A DNA stretch of 64,000 nt from Lepisosteus oculatus (GCF_040954835.1 NC_090698.1:5826501-5890500), one strand, 5' to 3'; counted from the stretch's first letter, positions 1 through 12,480 are shown. Notes: generated by a model from the sequence alone, not told the origin. A program made the numbers and translations.

Positions 1-60
1 ATAATAATAAAATATTATTATTATTTTATTATTATTAATAATAACAGGACAATGCTAAGA
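1..60. repeat. (ATT)n simple repeat at window edge
   Basis: The first 48 or so bases are almost pure A and T in ATT/AAT triplets. Bases 60-180 are unremarkable AT-rich sequence upstream of the CpG-rich block. Confidence 0.8.
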
Positions 61-179
61 TTATGATAGTATTCAGATACTGGAGTAGGAAAGCGAGATT
101 GATGTTAATAATTATTCTCTTTCAGTATGCAGGAGAAAGGGAGGGCAGGATATTAATCATCATCATTATTATTTAGCCA

Positions 180-1009
180 GTCCGCGGCCGGACAGCTGTC
201 CCGCGGAGGTGACGACAGAGGGACGATGTCGCCCCGGGCCGCGCCGCCGTGTGGCAGTGTCAGTGTCAGGGGAGAGAGCGGTCCGCACGCGCTGCGAGAG
301 ACGGGGACGCCGTGTGTGTGTGTGTGTGCGCGCGCTGAAGAGACCCCCCCCCGCAGGTCTTCAAAGCTCATCGCTCATTTCGCAGTGACAGATTCCATCC
401 CCGTCGCCTGCTCGTGTTGATGGACAGCGGGAGCGGCCAAAAGGCACGCCGACATCACTCCGCTCCAGCGAGGGGAGGAAGAGTCCCGGTCAGCCCCGGA
501 CCAGCGCCCGGCCCCGCCCGACACCGAGCACCGCCCGAACCGGACCGAGCCGCAGCTCGGGCCGAGGGGGAGAAGGGGGCATTTCCCCGCCGATCATCCG
601 ACTGTTCTTCCGCGCATACAGGATGAACACAGCCGGGCGACAACGGCGGCAATAAGCAGAATTCTTCTTCTTCTGGTTATTATTATTAATCTCGGATGGG
701 AATGGTTCCGGCTATGGTCACCGCCGGACGCGCTGGTCAGGGGGAAACGCGGCTGCTCTGGAGGCGCTATTAGATTCCTCTCTTTGACAGGACTGTCTCG
801 CCCGCCCGTGAGCGGACCGGACCCCGCTGTACCGAGCTGTGGGGGCCACCGTTTTCCACATTTCCGCCCAGGATCGCTGCGAGCGGCATCGGGACCGCCG
901 TCTCGGCTCGCCTGTCTGGACACAGGCACCCGGAGCCCGGAGCCCGGAGCGCTGGACTGCGGCTCCGCCGTGCCGTCCGTCCGCCGGGCAGCCGGCTGCA
1001 CTCGCGTTG
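180..1009 (+). promoter_or_regulatory. meis3: CpG-rich promoter and 5' leader of meis3
   Basis: Base composition changes sharply near 180 from AT-rich to GC-rich with frequent CpG, and stays so to about 2200. This fits a CpG-island promoter and long 5' UTR ahead of the four-codon first coding exon at 1010. Short open frames here are unrelated to any family I recognise and probably lie in UTR. A (GT)n tract sits at 303-329. The exact transcription start cannot be read from sequence. Confidence 0.6.
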
Positions 1010-4000
1010 ATGGAGAGCAGGGTAGGTCCCCCGTCTCTCGGCGCCGCGGCCACGGTGAATCCGTCTTCTGTCCTTTCCTCTCAGCCTGCACGTTAACGCG
1101 CGATGCTAGTGGAGGTTCCCGGCTCAGCCTTGAATTTTTCTGTTTTTTTGGGGGGGGAGGTCTGGCCGGTTCTGACTCTTTCGCTTTCCCCTCGTCTCTC
1201 TGACCGACTCGGACCTCTCGCCGCGGCCGAGCCCAGCAGGAGAGCGCCGAGCGCCGGCGTGCGGGAGGACCAGTCCCCGAGTCCGGCCGCGGTACCGGTC
1301 TGGCAGAACCCGGGTCCCGACCCGGACACAGGGCTGGCCCGCTTAAAGCCGCCCGCTGACAAGTTAGCCAGCACGTACCTGTATATAGGTCACGGATTAA
1401 TTCTGATAAACATTATCAGAATAACAAGGAGACGCGAACTTGCAGTGCCGATAGCGGTAGAACACATTGTGAGCAATATCGCGCTGCTTCTTGAAATTAA
1501 AATGAATCACCGTCATTTATCTACGACTAATAAGATGGCTGGTACTGCCCTAGATGTCGAGGTCAAGTTCTGGGGGGGTGATTCTTGGCCACCCCAAGGG
1601 GACTTGGCCGAATTTAGGGTCCCCGTCACTGACACGCGCAGGGAAATTCCACGGAGAGCGTGGGGGAAACGCGGGGAGGGGAGGGAGCGAGAGACGGACT
1701 CGGTATGTAGGTCAACTTTTTTGCTACAGTGAATCCGAGGCGCTCGGCTTGTCGCCCGTCTGCGGGCTGGCGCTGTAAACAGATACTCTAATTAACGCTC
1801 TAATTGCGCTCCGCGCGGGCACAGCTGATCCAGACACCCAGGGCAGCCGCCGAGCTGGGAGCCTGCTGCCCCCGGTCGCGTCGCCGCTCCCCGCTCGGGC
1901 AGCCAGCTGGAGAGTTAGGGGGTCACCGTTCCTACCGGGGTTCGTCTACCGCCGTTGCTGGTACCGCTCAGACTAGGACAGAGAGGCAAACTGGGGGAAA
2001 GTCGGGCTCCTGCGCCGTCGAGTCCCGCGCTTGTCCACACTGCCGGAGAGTCCGCCCCTGGGAGCCCGGGTCTCTGCGCGCTCCGGTCCGGTCGGACAGC
2101 CGCTCCTGTCAGAAACTCGTTAACTCAACCCAGCGTGCGCCCGCACACACTCGCTGTGCCGTCTTATCGATCGATCGATCAGAACACGGATTTGTGTTTT
2201 TCCCCTGATTGAACATCAGCCGATGGCAATACAGCTTAAATGAGCGCTGCTGCTGGCATTAATTGATTGATTGGTTGTAGCGGACTGCTAATTGCGCGAA
2301 AGCTTCTGGAGACCCCCCGGGCGATGAAGAAAAAGAGTGGCTTGGGCTTGTGTGTGTGTGTGATGACCCGGGGGCTCCGGAGACAGCGGCCTGCGTCCAC
2401 AAGGCGTTTGGCACCCGTTCCTGTCGGCCATCAGCGCCGCACCCACCCACTCGCGAAGCGGTAGGGAGAACCGCTGCGGGCACACGTCACCCCCGCGTGG
2501 CCGCTCCACAGCCGGTGGCAGAGCCCTAACTTTCCCGTGCGCGTCATCCCCAACACCAGCTGCAATGCAACTAGCGCTGGCAGTTAGTCAACAACTTCTC
2601 ACACTGCGCCTGCGAGACCGGTCCCCACGGGGCGCTTTACGGCACACTGCAGAAAAACAGCGGAAAACGGAGCCGAAGCAGCCGCGTTAGAGTTCACACC
2701 AGCCGGGTGTGTCCGTGTAGCGCCTGTCCATCCTCCCCCCTCCTGTGGGGGAGAGCGATCAAGAGTTCCTGTCTGGGACCCGTGTACCACACGGCCGACT
2801 CCAGCACCAGCTCTGGAATAAAAGGGGATCGATCGATTGCGAGACCAGTTCTGTCATTATAGACTCTCTCTCTGTATACAGTATACTTCATAATCTCTGT
2901 CCTGAGATCTGATCTGCTGGTATAGACTCTCTTGCCATGTGTGAGGGCTGTCAGTCTTTCAGTGTTCAGCATGAGTGCTGTTAGTGTGTGTGGGTGTGTA
3001 ATGTGAGTGGTGTCAGTGTGCAGTGTGTGTGTGCTGTCAGTCTGTGTCAGTGTGCAGTGTGTGTGTGCTGTCAGTCTGTATCAGGGTGCAGTGTACATCA
3101 GTGTGTAGTGTAGTGTTGAGTAGTGTGAGTCTGTATCAGGGTGCAGTGTACATCAGTGTGTAGTGTAGTGTTGAGTACTGTGAGTCTGTGTCAGGGTGTG
3201 CAGGATATGTTTGTGCTTGCAGGCTGCTGTGATGTCTTGTACAATATCAGTGAGCTGGTGAAAGGAGGGGGGTTGAAATGCACATCAAAGAGAGCTGGAG
3301 TTGAAACAAATTAATGAGGAGGAGAGACACTAACTACTAACGGTCCTCCCACACATGGCTCTGTCAGAAGTGCCTCTCCTTCTCTCTTTAATGTCTTCCC
3401 CCACATCTCACAGTCTCTCTCTCCCACTTTCCTTGTTTTGTCTTCCCAGCTTCTTGCAGTTTCATTTAGCAGTGTTCAGTCAGGGTGTGGACTGACCCCA
3501 GTGTGTCCGTCTCTCTCGGTGCGGTGTCAGGGTGTGGACTGACCCTTGACCCCAGTGTATCTGTCTGTCTCTCAGTGCAGTGTCAGGGTGTGGACTGACC
3601 CGTGTGTCCGTCTCTCTCAGTGCGGTGTCAGGGTGTGCGTTGACCCCTGACCCCAGTGTGTCTGTCTCTCTCGGTGCGGTGTCAGGGTGTGGACTGACCC
3701 CAGTGTGTCTGTCTCTCTCGGTGTGGTGTCAGGGTGTGGACTGACCCTTGACCCCAGTGTGTCTGTCTCTCTCAGTGTGGTGTCAGGGTGTGGACTGACC
3801 CCAGTGTGTCTGTCTCTCTCGGTGTGGTGTCGGGGTGTGGACTCACCCCTGTGTGTCTGTCTCTCTCGGTGTGGTCTCGGGGTGTGGACTGACCCCAGTG
3901 TGTCTGTCTCTCTCGGTGTGGTGTCAGGGTGTGGACTGACCCCAGTGTGTCTGTCTCTCTCGGTGTGGTGTCGGGGTGTGGACTGACCCCAGTGTGTCTG

Positions 4001-7000
4001 TCTCTCTCGGTGTGGTGTCGGGGTGTGGACTGACCCCAGTGTGTCTGTCTCTCTCGGTGTGGTGTCAGGATGTGGACTGACCCCAGTGTGTCTGTCTCTC
4101 TCGGTGTGGTGTCGGGGTGTGGACTGACCCCAGTGTGTCTGTCTCTCTCGGTGTGGTGTCGGGGTGTGGACTGACCCCAGTGTGTCTGTCTCTCTCGGTG
4201 TGGTGTCGGGGTGTGGACTGACCCCAGTGTGTCTGTCTCTCTCGGTGTGGTGTCAGGATGTGGACTGACCCCAGTGTGTCTGTCTCTCTCGGTGTGGTGT
4301 CGGGGTGTGGACTGACCCCAGTGTGTCTGTCTCTCTCGGTGTGGTGTCAGGGTGTGGACTGACCCCAGTGTGTCCGTCTCTCTCGGTGTGGTGTCGGGGT
4401 GTGGACTGACCCCAGTGTGTCTGTCTCTCTCGGTGTGGTGTCAGGGTGTGGACTGACCCCAGTGTGTCTGTCTCTCTCGGTGTGGTGTCGGGGTGTGGAC
4501 TGACCCCAGTGTGTCTGTCTCTCTCGGTGCGGTGTCAGGGTGTGCGTTGACCCCAGTGTGTCTGTCTCTCTCAGTGTGGTGTCAGGGTGTGCGTTGACCC
4601 CAGTGTGTCTGTCTCTCTCGGTGTGGTGTCAGGGTGTGGACTGACCCCAGTGTGTCCGTCTCTCTCGGTGTGGTGTCGGGGTGTGGACTGACCCCAGTGT
4701 GTCTGTCTCTCTCGGTGTGGTGTCAGGGTGTGGACTGACCCCAGTGTGTCTGTCTCTCTCGGTGTGGTGTCGGGGTGTGGACTGACCCCAGTGTGTCTGT
4801 CTCTCTCGGTGCGGTGTCAGGGTGTGCGTTGACCCCAGTGTGTCTGTCTCTCTCAGTGTGGTGTCAGGGTGTGCGTTGACCCCAGTGTGTCTGTCTCTCT
4901 CAGTGTGGTGTCGGGGTGTGGACTGACCCGTGTGTCTGTCTCTCTCAGTGTGGTGTCAGGGTGTGGACTGACCCCAGTGTGTCTGTCTCTCTCGGTGTGG
5001 TGTCAGGGTGTGGACTGACCCCAGTGTGTCTGTCTCTCTCGGTGTGGTGTCGGGGTGTGGACTGACCCCAGTGTGTCTGTCTCTCTCGGTGTGGTGTCAG
5101 AGTGTGGACTGACCCCAGTGTGTCTGTCTCTCTCAGTGTGGTGTCAGGGTGTGGACTGACCCCAGTGTGTCTGTCTCTCTCAGTGTGGTGTCAGGGTGTG
5201 GACTGACCCCAGTGTGTCCGTCTCTCTCAGTGTGGTGTCAGGGTGTGGACTGACCCCAGTGTGTCTGTCTCTCTCGGTGCGGTGTCAGGGTGTGGACTGA
5301 CCCCAGTGTGTCTCTCTCTCGGTGTGGTGTCAGGGTGTGGACTGACCCCAGTGTGTCTGTCTCTCTCGGTGCGGTGTCAGGGTGTGGACTGACCCCAGTG
5401 TGTCTGTCTCTCTCGGTGCGGTGTCAGGGTGTGCGTTGACCCCTGACCCCTGTGTGTCCTTCTCTCTCAGTATGAGGATGTGCTGCAGTACCCCTCAGTG
5501 GAGACAGCATGTGGAGGGGGGTTCAGCGACGTTATGACCATCCGCCCAATCGCTCCCCCACTGAGCCAGACTCCCCACTACGCCTCTCACCGGGGGGGCG
5601 ATGGACTCAAACACCACAAGGACCAGATTTATGGGTAGGTGTCGCATGGCCTCGTCGGTGTGCTAATTCACAGGTGCACTGCCAGCACCGCGACCGTGTT
5701 AGAGCTGTATTTGTATGTGTCCCCACAGACACCCGCTGTTCCCACTGCTGGCGCTGGTGTTTGAGAAGTGTGAACTGGCCACCTGCTCACCCCGCGAGCC
5801 AGCCGCCCTGACCTCACACAGCGACGTCTGCTCCTCTGACTCCTTCAACGAGGACATTGCTGCATTCGCCAAACAGGTCCTGGGCACTAATGCACTGAGA
5901 CAGTGAGACAGTGAGACACTGAGAGAAGTGCACTGATGCACTGAGGCCCTGACATACTCATGTCGCTGGTATATTAAGGCACCCTGACAATTGAATGCAC
6001 TGAATCACATACTGGTGCCCAATACAGGGTAACACTCTAGACTCTACTAACCAACAGCCACAGTGATGGACTGAACACTGATACACTATTATACTGACTC
6101 AACACTCCACTAACCAACAGCCACAGTGATGAAACGACACACTGACTGAAGACTCCATCAACCACTGCCCTGACTTCTAATTACTAAGGTTGCTGCTGGA
6201 AGAGGTGTTTGTGGGGCCAGTAGGGGGCGCTCACCCTGTGGTCCATGTGGGTCCTAATGCCCCAGTATAGTGATGGGGACACTATACTGTAAACAGGCGC
6301 CGTCCTTCGGATGAGACGTAAAACCGAGGTCCTGACTCTCTGTGGTCATTAAAAATCCCAGGGCGCTTCTCGAAAAGAGTAGGGGTGTAACCCCGGTGTC
6401 CTGGCCAAATTTCCCCCCTGGCCTTTACCCCATCATGGCCTCCTAATAATCCCCCTCTATGAATTGGCTACATTACTCTGCTCTCCTCCCCACTGATAGC
6501 TGATGTGTGGTGAGCGTTCTGGCGCACTATGGCTGCCGTCGCATCATCCAGGTGGATGCTGCACATTGGTGGTGGTGGAGGGGATCCCCATTACCTGTAA
6601 AGCGCTTTGAGTGGAGTGTCCAGAAAAGCGCTATATAAGTGTAAGCAATTATTATTATTATTATAATTACTGTTGCTGATATTATTGTTTTTCTGTTTCA
6701 GATCCGCTCAGAAAAGCCTCTGTTTTCTTCCAACCCAGAACTGGACAACCTGGTATGACGGACAGACCTCACTGACGCATTAACTCTTCTGCTCTGTCTA
6801 ACCCTTTGTTAGGTGTGAGGTCAGAATGAAGACACCCTGTTGCTGCCTTCGCAGTGGGTAACCCGACTGAGCCCCCTACATTGAGAAACGCAATATGACA
6901 GTTATTCCACACAGTAATCCTGACTTCCTGACTTCCTCTAGGAGTCCCTGGAGGATTTTTAGACTGGGGAGAGAATTTGCCCACCCAGCAGCACAGAATG

Positions 7001-10000
7001 CAGGCACTGCTGCAGAGTAGCGAGAGACTGGGATTTGATTTGTTATGAGTTTGTTACCAGTCACTAAGCAGGCAGAGGGCAGGTCAGGAAAGAGGAATAT
7101 CGGAATATCCCTGTGCTTCCATCTCTCCTCCCTGTCTCCTGCAGATGATACAAGCCATACAGGTGCTGCGGTTTCACCTGCTGGAGCTGGAGAAGGTGAG
7201 TGAGAGCTGGTCACAGTAAAGGCAGCTTGGCAATGGGCTGTGTCCATTTATTAACAGTGTGTGTATAGACCCCTCTCTCTCGGTACAGTGTGTGTGAACA
7301 GTCTTCTCTCTCGGTACGGTGTGTGTTAACAGTCTTCTCTCTCAGCACAGTGTGTGTATAGACCCCTCTCTCTCGGTACGGTGTGTGTTAAGTCTTCTCT
7401 CTCAGCACAGTGTGTGTATAGACCCCTCTCTCTCAGCACTGTGCGTGTATAGCCCCCCTCTCATTCTGGATACAGTTGTGTGTAAAGACCCCTTTATGTC
7501 CTGGTACAGGGGGTGTGTAGACTCCTCTCTCTCAGTGCAGTGTGTGTATGGACCCCTCTCTCTCAGTACAGTATATAGACTCCTCTCTCTCAGTGCAGTG
7601 TGTGTATGGACCCCTCTCTCTCAGTACAGTATATAGACTCCTCTCTCTCAGTGCAGTGTGTGTATGGACCCCTCTCTCTCAGTACAGTATATAGACTCCT
7701 CTCTCTCAGTGCAGTGTGTGTATGGACCCCTCTCTCTCAGTACAGTATATAGACTCCTCTCTCTCAGTGCAGTGTGTGTATGGACCCATCTCTCTCAGTA
7801 CAGTATATAGACTCCTCTCTCTCAGTGCAGTGTGTGTATGGACCCCTCTCTCTCTGTATACTCTCTGTACAGTGTGTGTATTAACCAAACTCTCTCTCCA
7901 CCACCACATGTTTCTCTGTCAGGTCCATGACCTGTGTGATAACTTCTGCCACCGCTACATCACCTGTCTGAAAGGGAAGATGCCCACAGACCTGGTGCTT
8001 GATGACCGGGAGGGCGGGTCCAAGTCGGACCTGGAGGACTTTGCTGGTTCCTGCACCAGTCTGTCAGACCAGGTGAGTCATGTCAGCACAGCGCCCCGAG
8101 GAAGAGGCGCTGGTGCAGGTGGGTGACCTGTCTCTCTCTCGCTCCGCAGAACGCTTCGTGGCTCCGGGACCCAGAGGATTGCGTGTCGACCCCCTCAGGG
8201 ACACCAGGACCCTCATCCTGCGGCCTCCCCTCCCACAGCACTGACAACTGCAGTGACAACGGTACAGAGGGGCAGTTCATACTGGACACACATCTAGACC
8301 GATACACTGACAACTCCTCCCCTGAAACACATACACGTTATCATGACGCCACACTGATACAATGACAGATATAGACATCCTGACTTACTAACACATGCTG
8401 ATGTACTATCCCAACAATTGCTATCTAGAAGAAGATGGGAAATGGACATATTTTGCCCGTCTATACTATTTGTTTGTCTCTTGCTACTATCTGCATATAT
8501 TTTGTCTGTGAGCCTGCGCTGTCTGTGAGTCTGCGTGCCTGCGCTGTCTGTGTGTGCTGTCTGCGAGTCTGCGCTGTCTGCGTGCCTGCCCTGTCTGCGT
8601 GCCTGCCCTGCGAGCCCGCCCTGTCTGCACTGTTTGCACTGCTGCAAAGGCACTGATGCATTGTCTGTGTCTGCCCTGTGAGTTTGTACTGTCTGTATGT
8701 CTAATATCATCACCTACTGTATTCCAGGTGACCTCCTAGACACCAGCGTTGCATCTCCCAGCACAGGGGAAGAGGACGAGACAGACAGAGAGAAGAAAAA
8801 CAACAAGAAACGAGGGATCTTCCCCAAAGTAGCAACAAACATCATGAGGGCCTGGCTCTTCCAGCACCTGTCTGTAAGAACCCGAGCAGAGAGGAGTGAT
8901 GCAGGCAGGCAGGAGGACAGGGAGAGGAGCTGGGGAGTGGGGGGGGTAGAGGGAGGAACAGGCAGGAGGACAGGGAGAGGAGCTGGGGAGTGGGGGGGTA
9001 GAGGGAGGAACAGGCAGGAGGACAGGGAGAGGAGCTGGGGAGTGGGGGGGTAGAGGGAGGAACAGGCAGGAGGACAGGGAGAGGAGCTGGGGAGTGGGGG
9101 GGGTAGAGGGAGGAACAGGCAGGAGGACAGGGAGAGGAGCTGGGGAGTGGGGGGGGTAGAGGGAGGAACAGGCAGGAGGACAGGGAGAGGAGCTGGGGAG
9201 TGGGGGGGGTAGAGGGAGGAACAGGCAGGAGGACAGGGAGAGGAAGGAACATGCAGGAGGACAGGGAGAGGAGCTGGGGAGTGGGGGGGGTAGAGGGAGG
9301 AACAGGCAGGAGGACAGGGAGAGGAGCTGGGGAGAGAGGGAAGAACAGGCAGGAGGGAAAGGGAGAGACAATAAGAGAGCTCAGATCACCAGGGAGACAG
9401 AGCAGTTATTCTCTGTGGCTAGTTAGCTAAAGGTCTGTTAATGAGCGAATGGTAATTAGTGGCTAATTGAAGCGGCTCTAACGACATTCTCATACAACAA
9501 AGAGAGATTACTTCCACACAATTAACCGCCTCATCACAGAGGAAGGGGGGTGGGATAAGGAGAGAGGGGTAGAGAGGCGAGGTGCAGACAGGAAGAGGAA
9601 AAGAGCCAGATCACTCCGCAAAACAAACAGCACCAGCTGATCCACTGGGACTCACGTCCCGGGCCCTCATGAGACCAGACATCCTGCGGAGGGACTATAG
9701 ACACTGGACACAGGCAGACCTGACTGTCCAGAGAGGACAGGCTCAGTGACCACAGCCTGGCCATAGACACTGGACACAGACAGACCTGGCTGTCCAGAGA
9801 GGACAGGCTCAGTGACCACAGCCTGGCCATAGACACTGGACACAGGCAGACCTGGCTGTCCAGAGAGGACAGGCTCAGTGACCACAGCCTGGCCATAGAA
9901 ACTGGACACAGGCAGACCTGGCCTGTACTTCCACTGCCAGCAGGGAGAATGAGAGACAGAGATACACTTTCTGCTGCCCTATAAAAACACTCAGGTATTA

Positions 10001-11279
10001 AACAAAACATTCCTCCTCAAACTCATCACGGTTTCAAGAATCAGAACAGGAAACAATCGAACTGGGGGGAGATGCAGGAAACTACGACCTGAAAAGAGGA
10101 GAAAGACATGTGCGTTCCGCTGTGTGACCCGGCTCCGTTTGTCCTCTCTCAGCACCCGTACCCCTCGGAGGAGCAGAAGAAGCAGCTGGCCCAGGACACC
10201 GGCCTCACCATCCTGCAGGTCAACAACTGGTCAGTCCAAACTCTATTCAGCAGCGGTCAGTAAGAAAGGCCATTCCATGATCTCTCTCCCCATCCAGCTT
10301 CACAGCCTTGCAGCAACAGCTCTTTCACCACCCTATAGCCCAGCCCCTAGTCAGTCTGATCAGTGATCAATAGATCAGCCTTCCCAGACTCGCTGCCCCT
10401 CTCTCGCTCTCCTGCTTGTGCCTCCGCCCGGCCAGTCTATTCAGTACCTGAGACACGCCCAGGCTCTCCTTCTCCGTCACTGGCTCCCATGCGGATTCTC
10501 GATCCAGGTCTTCCTTCCTCTCCCCCAGGTTCATCAACGCCAGGCGCAGGATAGTGCAGCCCATGATAGACCAGTCCAACCGCTCAGGTGTGTGCCATCC
10601 CGTCGTGTGTGTGTGTGTGTGTGTGTGTGTGTCTCTCGACCCCTCAGTTTCATTCGCTGTCGAGTCAAAGGACAGTGGCAGCCCACCCTTGTCCTCCTCC
10701 TGAATCGCAGCGCTCTGCGTGACGACTGTGTGACCCCCTCGGTTGACGCGGCGTCTGTCTCCCCCTGCAGGTCAGGGCGCTCCCTACAGCCCCGAGGGTG
10801 CGGGCGTGGCGGGCTACGGCCTGGAGGGCACCACACACCTGGGCATCAGGACAGCGGGTGAGAGGAGGAGGGAGAGGGTTGCAGGGAGTTCGAGGAAGGA
10901 GAGAGGAGAGAGGAGAGGAGTGGGAGGCACAGGGAAGGAGAAAGCGGGGGAGGTTGAGGAAGAGGGGGGTAGATTAGTGGAGAGAGGAAGAGCAGCCATT
11001 CATCTGCAGTGCTCATTAATCACCCCTCTCCCTCTCTCTCCAGCTCTCCAGGGAGTGACGGGTCTGCCCACAGACTACCCCAGGGGAGTCCTGCCCCAGC
11101 CAGGATACCCTTCGCCTGCCCACCTGCCCCCCCACACCACCCCCTCGCTGCGACACCCCTCTCCACTGCCCCCCTACCCTCCTCCTCACCCTGCCATGCT
11201 GCTGCACACTGCACCCACCTCTGCAACTCCGCCAGACCCCCTCCTTGGAGCACAGGCACTGGACATCCACGCACACTGA
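1010..11279 (+). CDS. meis3: Meis3, TALE homeobox transcription factor (12 coding exons)
   Basis: Coding exons, all with consistent phase: 1010-1021, 5471-5634, 5729-5876, 6702-6752, 7145-7195, 7923-8072, 8150-8261, 8728-8873, 10153-10229, 10529-10587, 10771-10857, 11044-11279. They total 1293 nt, 430 residues. Exon 1 encodes only MESR before gtaggt, matching the MEIS layout in which M-x-x-R precedes YDD/YED. The PBX-interacting MEIS/PKNOX N region starts at residue 60 ([19 protein letters not shown]) and runs through [17 protein letters not shown]. The TALE homeodomain is at about 256-318, with the PYP loop insertion and recognition helix WFINARRR. MEIS proteins bind DNA with PBX and HOX partners in the nucleus. 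The C-terminus is a long Pro/His-rich MEIS2-type tail ending DIHAH. I chose MEIS3 over MEIS1/2/4 because neighbouring genes are 19q13 orthologues; a tree should confirm it. Confidence 0.85.
1022..3470 (+). other. meis3: meis3 intron 1, CpG-rich proximal part
   Basis: Bases 1022-2800 continue the CpG-rich block, with ATCGATCG repeats near 2165. This is typical of island sequence extending into a first intron. I see no conserved coding segment. From 2985 it becomes GT-rich, with short imperfect tandem copies. Confidence 0.5.
2985..3200 (+). repeat. Imperfect GT-rich tandem repeat
   Basis: Variants of gtgctgtcagtctgtgtcag, and then a unit of about 65 bp containing gtacatcagtgtgtagtg, occur twice or more in tandem inside meis3 intron 1. 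Confidence 0.7.
3478..5465 (+). repeat. 47-bp minisatellite ending at the exon 2 acceptor of meis3
   Basis: About 40 copies of a 47-bp unit, with some longer variants. Each unit carries gtgtctgtctctctc followed by ggtg or agtg. The array ends directly on the real acceptor of exon 2 (cttctctctcag before TATGAGG at 5471), which has the same pyrimidine tract and AG. The unit therefore looks like a multiplied 3' splice site region. The weak open frames in it have no protein similarity. Confidence 0.95.
6187..6665 (+). mobile_element. SINE-like element, full copy, in meis3 intron 3
   Basis: About 480 bp, beginning near aggttgctgctggaagagg and ending gcgctatataagtgtaag plus an (ATT)n tail. Further copies lie at 18029-18481 (reverse), 40538-40860 (truncated) and 22075-22172 (reverse fragment). 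The body contains gtcctggccaaatttcccc and the tail gtaaagcgctttgagtgg, typical of fish SINEs that share a LINE-type 3' tail. The 5' part contains a CTCF-like motif (separate entry). Confidence 0.8.
6217..6231 (+). promoter_or_regulatory. CTCF-like motif inside SINE
   Basis: CCAGTAGGGGGCGCT fits the core CTCF consensus CCASYAGRGGGCRS at every position. It lies in the 5' third of the SINE copy. Binding is inferred from the motif only. Confidence 0.5.
7255..7875 (+). repeat. 58-bp minisatellite in meis3 intron 5
   Basis: A 58-bp unit made of two similar halves, each with ctctctctcag followed by tgcag or tacag, repeated about 6 times perfectly after a more degenerate start. It lies just before exon 6 (7923). 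Units resemble polypyrimidine-AG acceptor ends. Confidence 0.9.
8505..8645 (+). repeat. Short CTG/TGC-rich tandem repeat in meis3 intron 7
   Basis: Variants of gcctgcgctgtctgtgagtc repeat across about 140 bp between exons 7 and 8 of meis3. Confidence 0.75.
8888..9350 (+). repeat. 52-54-bp minisatellite just after meis3 exon 8
   Basis: About 8 copies of a purine-rich unit containing ggaacaggcaggaggacagg and gctggggagtgggggg. It begins about 15 bp after the exon 8 donor (gtaaga at 8874). The G-runs on this strand could form G-quadruplexes in the pre-mRNA. The unit does not obviously include exon sequence. Confidence 0.9.
9700..9925 (+). repeat. 66-bp tandem repeat in meis3 intron 8
   Basis: Just over three copies of a unit containing gagaggacaggctcagtgac and catagacactggacacagg, in the intron between the two homeodomain-encoding exons. 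Confidence 0.9.
10588..10632 (+). repeat. (GT)n tract after meis3 exon 10 donor
   Basis: About 14 GT dinucleotides at 10604-10631, within 20 bp of the donor at 10588. Confidence 0.8.
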
Positions 11280-12480
11280 TACAGAGACATGTGGACACAA
11301 TCACACTGACACACTGAGGCACTGGACACCCACTGTTACAGAGACATGTGGACACAATCACACTGACACACTGAGGCACTGGACACCCACTGTTACAGAG
11401 ACATGTGGACACAATCACACTGACACACTGAGGCACTGGACATCCACTGATACAGAGACATGTGGACACAATCACACTGACACACTGAGGCACTGGACAC
11501 CCACTGTTACAGAGACATGTGGACACAATCACACTGACACACTGAGGCACTGGACATCCACGCCCACTGATACAGAGACATGTGGACACAATCACACTGA
11601 GGCACTGGACATCCACGCCCACTGATACAGAGACATGTGGACACAATCACACTGACACACTGAGGCACTGGACATCCATGCCCACTGATACAGAGACATG
11701 TGGACACAATCACATTGACACACTGAGGCACTGGACATCCACTGATACAGAGACATGTGGACACAATCATACTGACACACTGAGGCACTGGACACCCACT
11801 GTTACAGAGACATGTGGACACAATCACACTGACACACTGAGGCACTGGACATCCACTGATACAGAGACATGTGGACACAATCACACTGACACACTGAGGC
11901 ACTGGACACCCACTGATACAGAGACATGTGGACACAATCACACTGACACACTGAGGCACTGGACATCCACTGATACAGAGACATGTGGACACAATCATAC
12001 TGACACACTGAGGCACTGGGCATCCACGCACACTGATACAGAGACATGTGGACACAATCACACTGACACACTGAGGCACTGGACACCCACTGATACAGAG
12101 ACATGTGGACACAATCACACTGACACACTGAGGCACTGGACATCCACTGATACAGAGACATGTGGACACAATCACACTGAGGCACTGGACATCCATGCCC
12201 ACTGATACAGAGACATGTGGACACAATCACACTGACACACTGAGGCACTGGACACCCACTGTTACAGAGACATGTGGACACAATCACACTGACACACTGA
12301 GGCACTGGACATCCACTGATACAGAGACATCTGACACAATCACACTGAGGCACTGGACATCCACGCCCACTGATACAGAGACATGTGGACACAATCACAC
12401 TGACACACTGAGGCACTGGACACCCACTGTTACAGAGACATGTGGACACAATCACACTGACACACTGAGGCACTGGACAT
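11255..12480 (+). repeat. meis3: 57/63-bp minisatellite that includes the meis3 stop codon
   Basis: About 21 copies of a unit of mostly 57 or 63 bp, with a few shorter ones. The unit contains ggcactggacatccac, cactgatacagagacatg and gacacaatcacactgac. The first unit starts inside the meis3 coding region: the codons for ALDIHAH and the TGA at 11277-11279 are its first 25 bases. Later units repeat these with cgcacac/cgcccac variants. Because units are multiples of three, other frames stay open over the array; these are not genes. Confidence 0.95.

Noticed and set aside
594-1203. Frames of 85-165 codons in the meis3 promoter region
   Set aside because: GC-rich island sequence lacks stops by composition; frames overlap on both strands and have no family similarity.
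5509-5811. 100-codon plus-strand frame across meis3 exons 2-3
   Set aside because: It is out of frame with the MEIS coding sequence and reads through an intron.
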